Shown here in pieces: positions 44,408-54,216 of a DNA stretch of 64,000 bases. The notes under the pieces are model-generated. The model worked only from the letters and a program-made list of their open reading frames with translations. It had not been told where the DNA came from and did not search any database. The DNA is from Enterococcus ureasiticus. GTDB taxonomy: Bacteria; Bacillota; Bacilli; Lactobacillales; Enterococcaceae. The stretch is from the NCBI RefSeq assembly GCF_001730285.1, contig NZ_MIJZ01000001.1, positions 310,001 through 374,000 of the forward strand. Reading direction: 5' to 3'. Made by a program: the position numbers and the translations under genes. The stretch's first letter is position 1; the number at the start of each line of letters is the position of its first letter.

Positions 44408-45084
44408 TTACTCAACTCCTCTTCAACAATGACGCCATCTTTAACACGTATCAAGCGACCGCAATAAGAGACCATATCTGGATTATGCGTTACTAAAATG
44501 ATCGTTACGCCTTCTTCTTTATTCAAATCTTGAAATAGTTGCATAATATCATCCGATGTTTTTGAATCCAAAGCTCCAGTCGGCTCATCGGCAATAATAA
44601 ATCTAGGCGAGTTCACAATCGCTCTTGCAATCGCTATTCGTTGCTGTTGACCACCGGAAAGTTGTTTCGGATACTTATTCCCTTTATCTCCTAAACCAAC
44701 TTTTTCTAATACTTCTTGCACTCTTGCTTTGGTATCGGTATAAGCCGAACCGTTGTATAATAAAGGGAGTTCGATATTTTCAAAAACAGTGTTATTTTCA
44801 ATAAGGCTAAAATTTTGAAAAACAAACCCAACGGATTTATTTCTAATAGCAGAGAGTTCTTTGTCAGAAAAATCCGTAATCTCTTTTCCTTCAAACAAGT
44901 ATTTCCCTTCAAATTTCTTATCAATAAAACCAATCAGATTGATCAACGTCGACTTTCCTGAACCAGATGGCCCCATAACTGCCACAAACTCTTTTTCTTT
45001 AATTTCAAAGTTAACGTCCTTCAAAACATGAAGTTTTTCTTCCTCTAATGAATAGAATTTGTTGATTTGTTCAAGTTTAATCAT
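44404..45084 (-). CDS. ABC transporter ATP-binding protein, MacB/LolD type
   Basis: 226 residues. Walker A GPSGSGKSTL, Q-loop VGFVFQNFSLI, signature LSGGQQQR, Walker B FIIADEPTGALD, H-loop VTHNPD. The sequence belongs to the LolD/MacB/YknY subfamily that drives mechanotransmission exporters. It overlaps the adaptor by 8 bases and the permease by 4. Confidence 0.93.
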   Translation of the reverse strand: MIKLEQINKFYSLEEEKLHVLKDVNFEIKEKEFVAVMGPSGSGKSTLINLIGFIDKKFEGKYLFEGKEITDFSDKELSAIRNKSVGFVFQNFSLIENNTVFENIELPLLYNGSAYTDTKARVQEVLEKVGLGDKGNKYPKQLSGGQQQRIAIARAIVNSPRFIIADEPTGALDSKTSDDIMQLFQDLNKEEGVTIILVTHNPDMVSYCGRLIRVKDGVIVEEELSK

Positions 45085-46228
45085 TTTCAGTCACCTGCAC
45101 TTCTGTATTATCTTGTAATACATCATCAGGGTTTCCAATGATTTTCGTTCCTTTCGACACACCAGACTCTAAGTTTTTAGCACCATTAACATCCGTGACC
45201 TTAACATCTGTTTTCACTGCTCGCCCATTTTTATAAACAAAAACGAACGTCTTATTATCTTTGTTTAAAACAGATTTTTCAGGTAATATTAATTGCGGTT
45301 GTGGTAGTGAAACTTGTGCAGAAGAGCCATACGCCCATGGAAAATCTCCCTCTACGATAAATTCATATGTTGGAATTTCTGAATCGTTGCCGCTTTTTGA
45401 TTTGGGCAATTGGTTGATGCTGCTGATTTTCCCTTGGGCTGTCTGATTAGAACCAATTGACGTCACGCTGACTTCTTGCCCTATCTTTAATTTATTGAGA
45501 TCATACTCTGTGACAATTCCTTTAACCTGCTTCGTCTTACTTAACACTTGAATTAGAGGTTGATCCAAGGATTTCTTTCCAGCTTCATTGACCATTGCTA
45601 CACCGTCCATCGAAGATTTAATCGATGACGTTACTTTTCCTTGCTCTGATTCCAATGCCGCAGATTCATCATTCACCTCTGTATAAGCTAATTCTGACGC
45701 CTGTTGCGCTTGAATAACTTCATTGTTGATGCTAGTCACTTCTGCTTTTTGTTGTTCAGCTTTTCCTTTTAGTTCCTCTTTTTTCTCAGGATCTGACTCT
45801 CGGTCATAGTCAGCATTAATCTGATTTAATTTTGCTTGTGCTTCATTATAACGACCTTGTGTGCGACTTAGATTTTGCGCTGCTTGCTGAGCTGATAGAC
45901 TGCTTTTATTTACAGCTCGTTGTTGCTGATCAGCTCTGTTTTGAGCCTCACTATTTACATAATTGAGAACAATGTCCCCATTTTTCACTTCTTGTTCATT
46001 TTTTACTGGAATATCGGCAATTGTTCCCATTGTCTGATCGTAGAAAACATCTTCAGTTTGAGTGGCTTTTACTTCTCCTTTCAAGAGAAGTGGATCTTGC
46101 TGGTTTAGAGTAAATACATTGTAACTAAGTTTAACTTCTTTTGAAGGTGATAAAAACAGGAAATAACTTCCAACACAAACTCCGATTAAAATACCACCAA
46201 TAATTAATTTCTTCTTTTTATTTTTCAT
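45077..46228 (-). CDS. Efflux adaptor (membrane fusion) protein, MacA/YknX-like
   Basis: 383 residues. N-terminal membrane anchor (about 5-25, LIIGGILIGVCVGSYFLF), a split lipoyl/barrel-sandwich domain (DIPVKNEQEVKNGDIVLNYV and SSMDGVAMVNEAGKKSLDQP), a long alpha-helical coiled hairpin between (about 105-205), then a beta barrel (GIVTEYDLNKLKIGQEVSV). In Gram-positives such adaptors bridge MacB-type permeases to the envelope. First gene of the adaptor-ATPase-permease operon. The start has AGGAGGAAC upstream, and a GATTATAATC palindrome lies about 40 bases before it. Confidence 0.9.
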   Translation of the reverse strand: MKNKKKKLIIGGILIGVCVGSYFLFLSPSKEVKLSYNVFTLNQQDPLLLKGEVKATQTEDVFYDQTMGTIADIPVKNEQEVKNGDIVLNYVNSEAQNRADQQQRAVNKSSLSAQQAAQNLSRTQGRYNEAQAKLNQINADYDRESDPEKKEELKGKAEQQKAEVTSINNEVIQAQQASELAYTEVNDESAALESEQGKVTSSIKSSMDGVAMVNEAGKKSLDQPLIQVLSKTKQVKGIVTEYDLNKLKIGQEVSVTSIGSNQTAQGKISSINQLPKSKSGNDSEIPTYEFIVEGDFPWAYGSSAQVSLPQPQLILPEKSVLNKDNKTFVFVYKNGRAVKTDVKVTDVNGAKNLESGVSKGTKIIGNPDDVLQDNTEVQVTEND

Positions 46229-46346
46229 AATACTTGTTCCTCCTACTTTATCTTATATAACTGATTATAATCAAAAATCAGCTTACAGAAAATTGAATAG
46301 GCGAACATTTATCTTACACATTTGAAAGCTTAATATAACACTAAAC

Positions 46347-46386
46347 AAAAAAAGGACTAAACTAAAGAGCAGTTTTAATCCTTTTT
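46347..46386. terminator. Terminator of dapH
   Basis: AAAAAGGATTAAAACT (minus) pairs with AGTTTAGTCCTTTTT around a short loop, followed by T-rich sequence, about 30 bases after the dapH stop. Confidence 0.8.
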
Positions 46387-46414
46387 CTAAAATTAATTAT
46401 CTTGATTTCCCTGA

Positions 46415-47116
46415 TTATAATTTACGCAACTCTTCCATCATGTTTGTTTTACTTTTGGTTTTTGCGTCGATATTTTTTATTTTTTTAGCAGGCACTCCGG
46501 CAACCACAGTATAAGGTGCAACATCGTCAACCACGATTGCTCCAGCCGCAACAACAGCACCTTCACCAACCCGAATCCCTTCTAAAACAACAGCATTTGC
46601 ACCAATCAAAACATTGTCCTCAATCACGACAGGCTCTGCACTAGGTGGCTCGATTACACCAGCTAGAACGGTTCCCGCACCAATATGACAGTTTTTACCA
46701 ACTGTTGCACGTCCGCCTAAAATTGCACCCATATCGATCATTGTGCCTTCACCGATCACGGCGCCGATATTAATAACGGCTCCCATCATGATCACAGCAT
46801 TATCGCCAATTTCAACTTGATCTCTAATCGTTGCTCCTGGTTCGATCCGAGCATTGATTTCTTTAATATCCAGCATAGGAATTGCAGAATTACGTGAGTC
46901 ATTTTCGATTACATAATCAATTATACTATCTTTATTTTGTTCCAAAAATTCTTTGATTACTTTCCATTCACCAAATAAAGTCCCTGTCTTACAATTAGTA
47001 AATGCTTGAATACTATCAGGAAAGGTTACTTCTTTTAATTTGCCTTTCAAGGTAACTTTTACTGGTGTCTTTTTCTCAGCATTCCCAATATAATTAATAA
47101 TTTCATATGCGTCCAT
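46415..47116 (-). CDS. dapH: Tetrahydrodipicolinate N-acetyltransferase
   Basis: 233 residues. N-terminal DapH domain ([20 protein letters not shown]), then a left-handed beta-helix of hexapeptide repeats ([40 protein letters not shown]) ending in [17 protein letters not shown]. It acetylates tetrahydrodipicolinate in the acetylase branch of lysine and diaminopimelate synthesis; the product is later deacetylated by the M20 enzyme encoded at 40870-41997. ATG 47116 has GAAGGGAG upstream; ATG 47134 would place that site inside the gene. The 180-base leader contains a 16-base palindrome. Confidence 0.94.
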   Translation of the reverse strand: MDAYEIINYIGNAEKKTPVKVTLKGKLKEVTFPDSIQAFTNCKTGTLFGEWKVIKEFLEQNKDSIIDYVIENDSRNSAIPMLDIKEINARIEPGATIRDQVEIGDNAVIMMGAVINIGAVIGEGTMIDMGAILGGRATVGKNCHIGAGTVLAGVIEPPSAEPVVIEDNVLIGANAVVLEGIRVGEGAVVAAGAIVVDDVAPYTVVAGVPAKKIKNIDAKTKSKTNMMEELRKL

Positions 47117-47196
47117 CAAAATAACTCCCTTCAAATTAAGAGGTTAACACAAAAATCATTACGTTCTGAAACACCTGGGCTTATTTGAGAAGCCTT

Positions 47197-47212
47197 CAAC
47201 TTTTAAAAGTTG
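47197..47212. repeat. Palindrome in the dapH leader
   Basis: CAACTTTTAAAAGTTG, a perfect 16-base palindrome in the 198 bases between cbpB and dapH, next to a GGCTT/AAGCC stem. Possible leader structure or operator; no known riboswitch recognised. Confidence 0.4.
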
Positions 47213-47314
47213 GTGAGATCAAAGTCGTTATTATTTTCGAGCTACTATTTATCCTCTTTTCATCGTTTAGCTTATCAAAAAATCAGAAAAAAGTGAACAG
47301 TTAAATTTAATTGA

Positions 47315-47812
47315 TCAAATCACTTTCATTTCTATAGATTCACCATCGGATTTTGGCAAAATGACATGCTTCCGTTCTAATTCATGGGCCATGTGATTGA
47401 TTGCTTTTAACAATTCTTTGCGTGTAATGATCCCTTTAAAACATTGGTTATCATCCACTACAGGAAGAAATGCTGCATCAACCAATAAATGAAGAACATC
47501 TTCCAGTTCCCATTGTTCGCCAATCACTGGAACATTGACTTCCATCACGTCTGCTACGGTAAAGTCTTGTAATTTATCAAAATCAACAGAGGTGATATCA
47601 AACATTTTATCCACAACATCAGATAAACTGATCAACCCGACAAAACGATCACCTTTATCTAAAACGGGGATTTTTGAATATTTCACTTGGGATAAAACCA
47701 ATAAAGCATGACTTAGCGGATTCAAACACATTACGTTTGCGACGTTCTCCGCAGGTATTAAAAAGGTTTCTTGTTTTTCTAATAATAATTCTTTTACAGC
47801 AGTTCCAATCAT
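47315..47812 (-). CDS. cbpB: Cyclic-di-AMP-binding CBS domain protein CbpB (DarB)
   Basis: 165 residues with two CBS domains (about 15-75 and 88-150): VANVMCLNPLSHALLVLSQ, YSKIPVLDKGDRFVGLISLS, then VADVMEVNVPVIGE and FLPVVDDNQCFKGIITRKEL. Length and spacing match the stand-alone CbpB/YkuL proteins that bind cyclic di-AMP and act on the stringent-response enzyme Rel or on pyruvate carboxylase in relatives. Cytosolic. Located upstream of dapH on the same strand, similar to the B. subtilis ykuL to ykuQR region. Ribosome binding site GGAGG. Confidence 0.88.
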   Translation of the reverse strand: MIGTAVKELLLEKQETFLIPAENVANVMCLNPLSHALLVLSQVKYSKIPVLDKGDRFVGLISLSDVVDKMFDITSVDFDKLQDFTVADVMEVNVPVIGEQWELEDVLHLLVDAAFLPVVDDNQCFKGIITRKELLKAINHMAHELERKHVILPKSDGESIEMKVI

Positions 47813-47961
47813 TGGAGTGCCTCCATTTCATTTTCTTTGCCACAACTATCATTGTACAGAAAACGGATGCAAATGTCTTTAAATTCAAACTTTTTTCATA
47901 ACTCTTAAAAAAAATTAAGGTTTGACCTTATTTTCTTCACTTTTATACTCCGATTATTCGA

Positions 47962-48000
47962 GAGAAAAATAGCTCTTACTATTTCTAGCAAAAGCTATCT
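47962..48000 (-). terminator. Terminator of the murI-rph-phosphoesterase operon
   Basis: ATAGCTCTTACTA (47969-47981) pairs with TAGCAAAAGCTAT (47986-47998) with two mismatches; minus-strand TTTTT follows. Confidence 0.7.
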
Positions 48001-48003
48001 AAA

Positions 48004-48519
48004 TTATTTTTTATTAAAGACAAAATGTAATTCTTTATATGGATTGTGATCACGACCATAATACTGAACAACAAATTGATCTGCTGTACTTTCAATGATT
48101 GCATATGATTTAAGTTGGATCGGTCCTCTAGGCAGGCTGATACTTCCTGGATTCAAATAAAGTACATTTGCCCGAACCTCACAACCAATTTCATGCGTGT
48201 GTCCGAATAACACGATGTTGGCTTTTGCTTCATCCGCTTGAAAAGTAAGAGTTGTCAGACCAGAGCGGACATTTGCTAGATGACCATGAGTCATAAAGAT
48301 AGTATCCGTTCCATTTTTTTCTACAATTGAGTTGGGAAATTCAGGATCATAGTCACAATTTCCTTTAACAACGATAAAATCATTCCACAATGTATCGTCA
48401 GGTTCTAATTCTGAATCCCCGCAATGAAACATTTTATCAACTTTTCCACGATACTCATCTGCTAAGTCAACTAATACATCACGATCACCATGATTATCAC
48501 TTACTACTAGATATTTCAT
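48004..48519 (-). CDS. Metallophosphoesterase, YfcE/MJ0936 family
   Basis: 171 residues. Metal-binding motifs VVSDNHGD, FHCGDSE, VKGNCDYD, FMTHGHL and LFGHTHE followed by NPGSISLPRG, the full YfcE-type set. Acts as a phosphodiesterase with unknown natural substrate. ATG 48519 has AGGAGG 6 bases upstream. It follows the rph-rdgB fusion after 10 bases, forming the murI-rph/rdgB-phosphoesterase operon seen in many Firmicutes. Confidence 0.93.
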   Translation of the reverse strand: MKYLVVSDNHGDRDVLVDLADEYRGKVDKMFHCGDSELEPDDTLWNDFIVVKGNCDYDPEFPNSIVEKNGTDTIFMTHGHLANVRSGLTTLTFQADEAKANIVLFGHTHEIGCEVRANVLYLNPGSISLPRGPIQLKSYAIIESTADQFVVQYYGRDHNPYKELHFVFNKK

Positions 48520-48529
48520 GTACAACCTC

Positions 48530-49879
48530 CTAGTTTTTTAACCAATTTTCCCATTGATCTCTTAGTTTTGCAACAGCTCTTCCTCTATGACTGATCTCAT
48601 TTTTACGTTCGTCTGAAAGTTCAGCTGCCGTTTTTTGTTCTTCTGGTACAAAGAATAATGGATCATAGCCAAAACCGTGATCACCACGGGGAATTGTGCC
48701 GATTTCTCCTAGCCAATCTCCTTCAACGACTAAACTTTCTTTATCAGGCGCTGCAAAAACAAGGGTACAATGGAATGTAGCTGTCCGTTTTTCTTTTGGC
48801 ACTCCTGTTAGTTCATGTAGTAATTTAGCATTATTAGCAGCATTATTGGTTGGTTCACCAGCAAAACGGGCGGAAAAAATTCCTGGTCTGCCATCTAGCA
48901 CATCAACAATTAGTCCTGAATCGTCCGCTAAAACAGGTTGTTTTAAAATTTCAGCAATCGTTTCAGCTTTTAAACGAGCATTTTCTTCAAATGTTTTCCC
49001 CGTTTCCTCAACATCTGGTAGTTCGGGATAATCCAATAATGTTTTCACATGATAGCCTTTTTCAGCAAAAATTTTAGTGAACTCTTTTGCTTTCCCTGGA
49101 TTTCTCGTAGCAATAACGATTGTTTTAGCTTCTGCTGGAAAAACCTTTTCAGATAATTGGTTCATTAATGCTTCTTTTTGATAAGCTATCAGATGTTCGA
49201 TACCAGTCTTTCCATAGAATAATAATGAATTTAACTCGTCACCTGAAAAAGTAGCTTCTTCTCCTGTTCCTTGAAGCTCAACAAAATCGCCGGATTCTGT
49301 CATTACCAAATTCATATCAACAGCCGCAGCTGAATCTTCCACATAATCCAAATCAAGAACGCACTGACCATCGTTTAAAATTCCAGCACTAACTGCCGCC
49401 AGATATTCTTTGATTGGGTTTTCTTGTAAATCACCTTTTTTAAGCATTTTATCAACTGCGATTTTCATAGCAACAAATGCGCCAGTGATACTGGCTGTTC
49501 GAGTTCCTCCGTCTGCTTGAACCACATCACAGTCAACGATGATGCTTCTTTCGCCTAATTTTTTCAAATCAATAACTGCTCGTAACGAACGTCCAATCAA
49601 ACGTTGAATCTCCATTGTTCTGCCACTTAGTTTTCCCTTAGCGCTTTCACGGATATTCCTTGTATTCGTGGCTCTTGGAAGCATACTATATTCTGCAGTC
49701 ACCCAACCTGTTCCTTCACCCCTTAAAAAGGGTGGAACCTTTTCTTCCACAGTTGCAGAACAAATTACTTTAGTATCACCAAACGAAATCACGACTGACC
49801 CTTCGGGATGTTTATAAACATTCGTTTCAATTGTTATTTTTCTTAATTCTTTTGCTTGTCTTCCGTCATGTCTGATCAT
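48530..49879 (-). CDS. rph: Fused ribonuclease PH / XTP-dITP pyrophosphatase (RdgB)
   Basis: 449 residues, two enzymes in one chain. Residues 1-240: RNase PH, a phosphorolytic 3' tRNA exonuclease ([70 protein letters not shown]). Residues about 250-449: RdgB/HAM1 nucleotide-cleaning pyrophosphatase ([50 protein letters not shown]). ATG 49879 has GGAGGG upstream and overlaps murI by 14 bases. The fusion is typical of Lactobacillales; most bacteria encode two genes. Confidence 0.95.
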   Translation of the reverse strand: MIRHDGRQAKELRKITIETNVYKHPEGSVVISFGDTKVICSATVEEKVPPFLRGEGTGWVTAEYSMLPRATNTRNIRESAKGKLSGRTMEIQRLIGRSLRAVIDLKKLGERSIIVDCDVVQADGGTRTASITGAFVAMKIAVDKMLKKGDLQENPIKEYLAAVSAGILNDGQCVLDLDYVEDSAAAVDMNLVMTESGDFVELQGTGEEATFSGDELNSLLFYGKTGIEHLIAYQKEALMNQLSEKVFPAEAKTIVIATRNPGKAKEFTKIFAEKGYHVKTLLDYPELPDVEETGKTFEENARLKAETIAEILKQPVLADDSGLIVDVLDGRPGIFSARFAGEPTNNAANNAKLLHELTGVPKEKRTATFHCTLVFAAPDKESLVVEGDWLGEIGTIPRGDHGFGYDPLFFVPEEQKTAAELSDERKNEISHRGRAVAKLRDQWENWLKN

Positions 49880-50705
49880 GTTTGTTCCCTCCAATGATAT
49901 TCGATAATCGAGTCTGCTCAACTGTGACTGTTCCTAAATCTAACCAATCATTCGCAATTGCTTTAAACATTTTTGCAGAACCCGTGGTGTAAAATTCATT
50001 TGCTTCATTTTTATACTCTGGAGTATTAGCTATATCAAAATAATCCAACAGCATACTAACTTCACTCACTGTTTCAGCACCTGAATCAATTAGTTTCACA
50101 TGATTTCCCATTACATTTTGAATCAAAGGACGCAATAATGGGTAATGAGTACAGCCTAAAATCAAGGTATCTAATTTCTTCAATTGCAGTGGATTTAAGG
50201 TTTCTGACACAACTTTTTTTGCTACAGAAGAGTGAAACTCATTACTTTCAACGATTGGAACAAATTTGGGACAAGCTAAACTAGAAACAAACGTATTAGG
50301 TGCTTTACTTTTTAACGCTTCTTCATATGCTTTACTTTTGATTGTACCAGCAGTACCGATAACACCGATGCGATTATTTTTGGTTGCCTTTAATGCAGCT
50401 CTTGTCCCTGGAAGAATCACGCCTACAACTGGGATATCTAATTTCGCCTTGATTTCTTCTAATGCAACAGCTGTAGCCGTGTTACAGGCGATTACTAACA
50501 TTTTGATATTTTTTTCTAAAAGAAAATTTGTCATTTCCCAAGTAAATTGAATCACTTGCTCAGCTGGTCTGGGGCCGTATGGACATCGAGCTGTATCTCC
50601 AAGATAAATCAAACGTTCGTTAGGTAATTGTCTTAATGCTTCTTTAACTACCGTAAGTCCGCCGACTCCGGAATCTATAAATCCTATTGCTTCATGATTA
50701 TTCAA
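49866..50705 (-). CDS. murI: Glutamate racemase
   Basis: 279 residues. Interconverts L- and D-glutamate for peptidoglycan. The two catalytic Cys lie in [15 protein letters not shown] and [11 protein letters not shown]. Other motifs are [19 protein letters not shown] and [13 protein letters not shown]. Start codon choice: the frame extends to GTG 50738, but TTG 50705 (MNNHEAIGF) fits the family start and has AAAGG about 10 bases upstream. First gene of murI-rph/rdgB-phosphoesterase. Confidence 0.93.
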   Translation of the reverse strand: MNNHEAIGFIDSGVGGLTVVKEALRQLPNERLIYLGDTARCPYGPRPAEQVIQFTWEMTNFLLEKNIKMLVIACNTATAVALEEIKAKLDIPVVGVILPGTRAALKATKNNRIGVIGTAGTIKSKAYEEALKSKAPNTFVSSLACPKFVPIVESNEFHSSVAKKVVSETLNPLQLKKLDTLILGCTHYPLLRPLIQNVMGNHVKLIDSGAETVSEVSMLLDYFDIANTPEYKNEANEFYTTGSAKMFKAIANDWLDLGTVTVEQTRLSNIIGGNKHDQT

Positions 50706-50738
50706 GTCACTCAAACCTTTACAGTATTTTTTCAACAC

Positions 50739-51168
50739 TCTTATTCTCTACTTTTTACTACTTTTTTTCAAGTTTTATTATCGTTAGCTTCTATTATATC
50801 ATGCTTTATACCTCAAATTTTCATTTAGCATATGCTTTTTAACTGTTTTTCTTGTATAAAGCGTTTAAAAAAAACTAGCAATCTCATTTTTCATATGTTA
50901 TAATTTCTAACATTAACGGATGAATAGATTTATGATGATTTGATTAAATGAAAAGGAAAACTATTTTTATAAAACGAAAATAGATTAACACCACATTTCA
51001 AACGATAACTTATAAAACAGTATAATAAGAGCTCATGTAACTCTTTCCATATTCTCAGTTTATTGTCCTGTCAGTTATTTCTTTATTTTTCATTTCTCAG
51101 TTCATTCACCCGCTAATCAACAACTATCTAAAATGATGTGATAATTTTATACATAAAGGAGAATGACC
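50739..51168 (+). other. 430-base intergenic region ahead of the amino-acid importer
   Basis: AT-rich divergent region between murI and the importer. Candidate -10 hexamers TATAAT occur near 50901 and 51021, without convincing -35 partners. No hairpin terminator, T-box or gene was recognised. It probably holds the murI and importer promoters plus a long 5' leader. Confidence 0.5.
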
Positions 51169-51897
51169 ATGATTTCGTTGGAACATGTAAATAAGTATTT
51201 TGGGGATCACCATGTATTGAAAGATGTTTCGTTAAAAGTCAACGAAGGAGAAAAGATCGTAATTATTGGACCTTCTGGCTCAGGTAAGAGCACTTTGATC
51301 CGTTGTATCAATCGTTTAGAAAAAGTTACTGACGGCCACATTTTCGTTGATGGTATCGACATTACTGAACCGAAAGCACCAGTTCAAAAAGTTCGTCAAA
51401 AAGTAGCAATGGTGTTTCAAAGTTTTAATTTATATGCTCATAAAACAATCATTCAAAATCTTACTTTAGCCCCTATCAAGGTCAAAGGTGTTAGTAAAGA
51501 AGAAGCAACAAAGACTGGAATGGAATATTTAGAAAGAGTCGGCTTGGCTGATAAAGCAAATGCCTACCCTGCTCAACTTTCTGGAGGTCAACAGCAACGT
51601 GTTGCAATTGCGAGGGCATTAAATATGCATCCAGAGATCATTCTTTTTGACGAACCAACCTCAGCACTTGATCCAGAAATGATCCAAGAGGTATTGGATG
51701 TTATGGTCGATTTATCTAAGCAAAATATTACAATGATTTGTGTGACGCACGAAATGGGCTTTGCTCGTCAAGTTGCGGACAAGGTGATCTTTATGGATGA
51801 CGGTCAGATCATTGAAACAGGATCGCCCGAACATTTCTTCACCAACACTCAAAATGAACGTGCGAAAGAGTTCTTAAGTAAAATTATTCATAATTAA
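51169..51897 (+). CDS. glnQ: Polar amino acid ABC transporter ATP-binding protein
   Basis: 242 residues. Walker A GPSGSGKSTLIRC, Q-loop VAMVFQSFNLYAHKT, signature LSGGQQQRVAIARALN, Walker B ILFDEPTSALDPEM, H-loop VTHEMGFAR. Belongs to the GlnQ/ArtP/GltL family. ATG 51169 is 7 bases after AAAGGAG; ATG 51163 is too close. First gene of a four-gene importer with a binding protein and two permeases. Confidence 0.94.
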   Translation: MISLEHVNKYFGDHHVLKDVSLKVNEGEKIVIIGPSGSGKSTLIRCINRLEKVTDGHIFVDGIDITEPKAPVQKVRQKVAMVFQSFNLYAHKTIIQNLTLAPIKVKGVSKEEATKTGMEYLERVGLADKANAYPAQLSGGQQQRVAIARALNMHPEIILFDEPTSALDPEMIQEVLDVMVDLSKQNITMICVTHEMGFARQVADKVIFMDDGQIIETGSPEHFFTNTQNERAKEFLSKIIHN

Positions 51898-51928
51898 TAA
51901 ATAAATCAGATACAAGGAGGAATTTCAA

Positions 51929-52747
51929 ATGAAAAAAACGAAAAAATTAGTAGCTGCATTATCCCTAACTCTATTACTTGGTTTAATTGTAGGTTGTGGC
52001 GGAGATAATAAAAATTCTGCTGATTCTGGCAATAAAAGTACAACTAACCTTCAGAAAATCAAAGATGCTGGTGTCATTAAAGTCGGTGTCAAAGAAGATG
52101 TCCCAAATTTTGGCTATATGAATCCAGATACAAATAAAAATGAAGGAATGGAACCAGACATCGCCCGCCTGATTGCAAAAGAATTGACTGGTAGTGAAGA
52201 TAACGTCGAGTTTGTAGGCGTATCGGCCAAAACTCGTGGTCCTTTATTGGACAATGGTGAATTGGATATGGTAATTGCAACGTTTACAATTACTGATGAG
52301 CGAAAAGAAACGTACAACTTCACAACCCCTTATTATAAAGACGAAGTTGGTTTCTTAGTAAGAAAAGCTGACAAGTTTACTGACACTGCCAGCTTAGATG
52401 GAAAAACGATTGGTGTTGTTCAATCAGCGACTACAAAAGAAGCTATCGAAAAGCAAGCTAAAGAACTAGGTGTGTCTTTTAAATACCAAGAACTTGGTTC
52501 TTATCCTGAATTAAAAACTGCCCTAACATCAAAAAGAATCGATGCTTTCTCGGTTGATAAATCGATTTTAACAGGTTATGTAGATGATAGCACAGAAATT
52601 CTCAAGGATGGTTTCTCACCGCAAGAATATGGAATCGCAACGAAGAAGGCAAACACTGAGCTGAATGATCAGTTGAATAAATCGATTGAAAAATGGGAAA
52701 AAGACGGCACTTTAGAAAAAATTTACAAAACGTGGAATCTGGACTAA
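51929..52747 (+). CDS. Amino acid ABC transporter substrate-binding lipoprotein
   Basis: 272 residues. Lipoprotein signal with lipobox LIVGCGG (Cys about 23), then the SBP family 3 fold: KDAGVIKVGVKEDVPNFGYM, EGMEPDIARLIAKELTG, NGELDMVIATFTITDERKE and GKTIGVVQSATTKEAIEKQA. It delivers a polar amino acid (glutamine, glutamate or aspartate) to the permeases. Exact specificity not readable. Confidence 0.92.
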   Translation: MKKTKKLVAALSLTLLLGLIVGCGGDNKNSADSGNKSTTNLQKIKDAGVIKVGVKEDVPNFGYMNPDTNKNEGMEPDIARLIAKELTGSEDNVEFVGVSAKTRGPLLDNGELDMVIATFTITDERKETYNFTTPYYKDEVGFLVRKADKFTDTASLDGKTIGVVQSATTKEAIEKQAKELGVSFKYQELGSYPELKTALTSKRIDAFSVDKSILTGYVDDSTEILKDGFSPQEYGIATKKANTELNDQLNKSIEKWEKDGTLEKIYKTWNLD

Positions 52748-52793
52748 CACTTCCCGATTCTATATACTTTGTTAGAATTTGGGAGGAAATTAG

Positions 52794-53492
52794 ATGTTCA
52801 TTATAGCGAATGCAGGACCTTTTGCACTCTATCGATGGGAAGCATTATTCAAAGATTGGAGACTTTTTGGAGATGCTTTCCTCTATACTATTTTATTGGC
52901 AGTCGGCTCACTAATCGTTGCAATGCTACTAGGTATTTTTTTCGGTAGTCTATCCGCTATGCAAAATAAATTATTAAACTTAATCAGTCGGATTTATGTA
53001 GAGTTTTTCCAAAATACACCATTGCTGATCCAATTTATTGTAGTTTATTATGGATTCCCTTTGATTAGTCCCATGTTGACCTTTTCAACAACAACTATCG
53101 CCATTATTTGCGTTGGTCTTTATCATGGTGCTTATATTTCTGAAGTTGTCCGCTCTGGAATTGGAGCTGTTCCTAAAGGTCAATTTGAGGCGGCTTATTC
53201 GCAAGGTTTTTCTTATGGAAAAACAATGCGCTATGTCGTCTTACCTCAAGCATGGCGAATCATGCTGCCGCCATTAACAAATCAAATCGTCAATTTAATC
53301 AAAAATACATCAACGGTTGCGATTATCTCGGGTGCGGATGTGATGTTTACTGCCAACAGTTGGTCTTCAATCAATTTAAATTATATTCCAGCTTTCACTG
53401 TAGCAGGATTACTTTACTTTATCCTATGCTTCCCACTAGCTAATTTAGCTAGAAAACTTGAAGAAAATAATAAGAAAGCTTATACCAGATAG
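52794..53492 (+). CDS. Amino acid ABC transporter permease 1
   Basis: 232 residues. His/Glu/Gln-type permease with about five helices; FQNTPLLIQFIVVYYGFPLI and the coupling loop ISEVVRSGIGAVPKGQFEAA. It forms a heterodimer with the next gene product. Start preceded by GGGAGGAAATTAG. Confidence 0.92.
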   Translation: MFIIANAGPFALYRWEALFKDWRLFGDAFLYTILLAVGSLIVAMLLGIFFGSLSAMQNKLLNLISRIYVEFFQNTPLLIQFIVVYYGFPLISPMLTFSTTTIAIICVGLYHGAYISEVVRSGIGAVPKGQFEAAYSQGFSYGKTMRYVVLPQAWRIMLPPLTNQIVNLIKNTSTVAIISGADVMFTANSWSSINLNYIPAFTVAGLLYFILCFPLANLARKLEENNKKAYTR

Positions 53493-53504
53493 GAGGATGC
53501 AAAC

Positions 53505-54161
53505 ATGTCTTTTTCAGAACAAATGAATCAACTTCTGACCGGCAATAATTTGCGCTTTTTATTCGATGGTTTGAAGCTTACACTTTATATTTCTTTTGTA
53601 TCAATCGTTTTAAGTACAATTTTTGGAACAATTTTAGCTGTGTTGAGAAACCAAAAAAGCGGTCCTTTAAAATTCTTAGCCAGTTTATATATAGAAATTG
53701 TTCGGAATATTCCTAATTTATTGTGGATTTATGTAATCTTCTTGATTTTTAAAATCAAGTCTACTCCGGCTGGTATTGTCAGTTTTACTGTTTTCACAAC
53801 TGCGGCCCTAGCTGAAATTATCCGTGGTGGTTTAAATGGTGTAGATAAAGGTCAAAAGGAGGCTGCCCATTCACAGGGATTTAGCAATTTTCAGATTCTT
53901 TTGTATATCGTTTTACCCCAAGCGATTCGCAATGTATTGCCTGCTATCGTTTCACAGTTTGTGACAGTGATCAAAGATACTAGTTTCTTATATTCAGTTA
54001 TTGCTTTACAAGAACTGTTTGGCAAATCATATATTTTAATGGGTCGCTATGCACAAACGGAACAAGTCTTTGCTATATACGGACTTGTAGCGTTGATGTA
54101 TTTCGTGATCAACTTCTCTATTTCCCAATTTTCAAGATGGCTTTCTAGAAACTGGGCATAA
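53505..54161 (+). CDS. Amino acid ABC transporter permease 2
   Basis: 218 residues. Same family as permease 1: IVRNIPNLLWIYVIFLIF, coupling loop LAEIIRGGLNGVDKGQKEAA and the LPQAIRNVLPAIVSQFV block. It follows after 12 bases with AGGAGG upstream and ends the importer operon. Confidence 0.92.
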   Translation: MSFSEQMNQLLTGNNLRFLFDGLKLTLYISFVSIVLSTIFGTILAVLRNQKSGPLKFLASLYIEIVRNIPNLLWIYVIFLIFKIKSTPAGIVSFTVFTTAALAEIIRGGLNGVDKGQKEAAHSQGFSNFQILLYIVLPQAIRNVLPAIVSQFVTVIKDTSFLYSVIALQELFGKSYILMGRYAQTEQVFAIYGLVALMYFVINFSISQFSRWLSRNWA

Positions 54162-54216
54162 AAAAATAAGAGAGTAGCGCAAACTATTTTTAGTTTTTGC
54201 TACTCTCTTATTTTTT
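54161..54216. terminator. Bidirectional terminator between importer and pheT
   Basis: AAAAAATAAGAGAGTAGC and GCTACTCTCTTATTTTTT with an inner AAACTA/TAGTTT stem. The right arm reaches the pheT stop. Confidence 0.88.

Noticed and set aside
47150-47280. Degenerate T-box or lysine riboswitch before dapH
   Set aside because: The GGTG-containing segment does not match the T-box core, no following terminator is present, and lysine-box sequences are absent.
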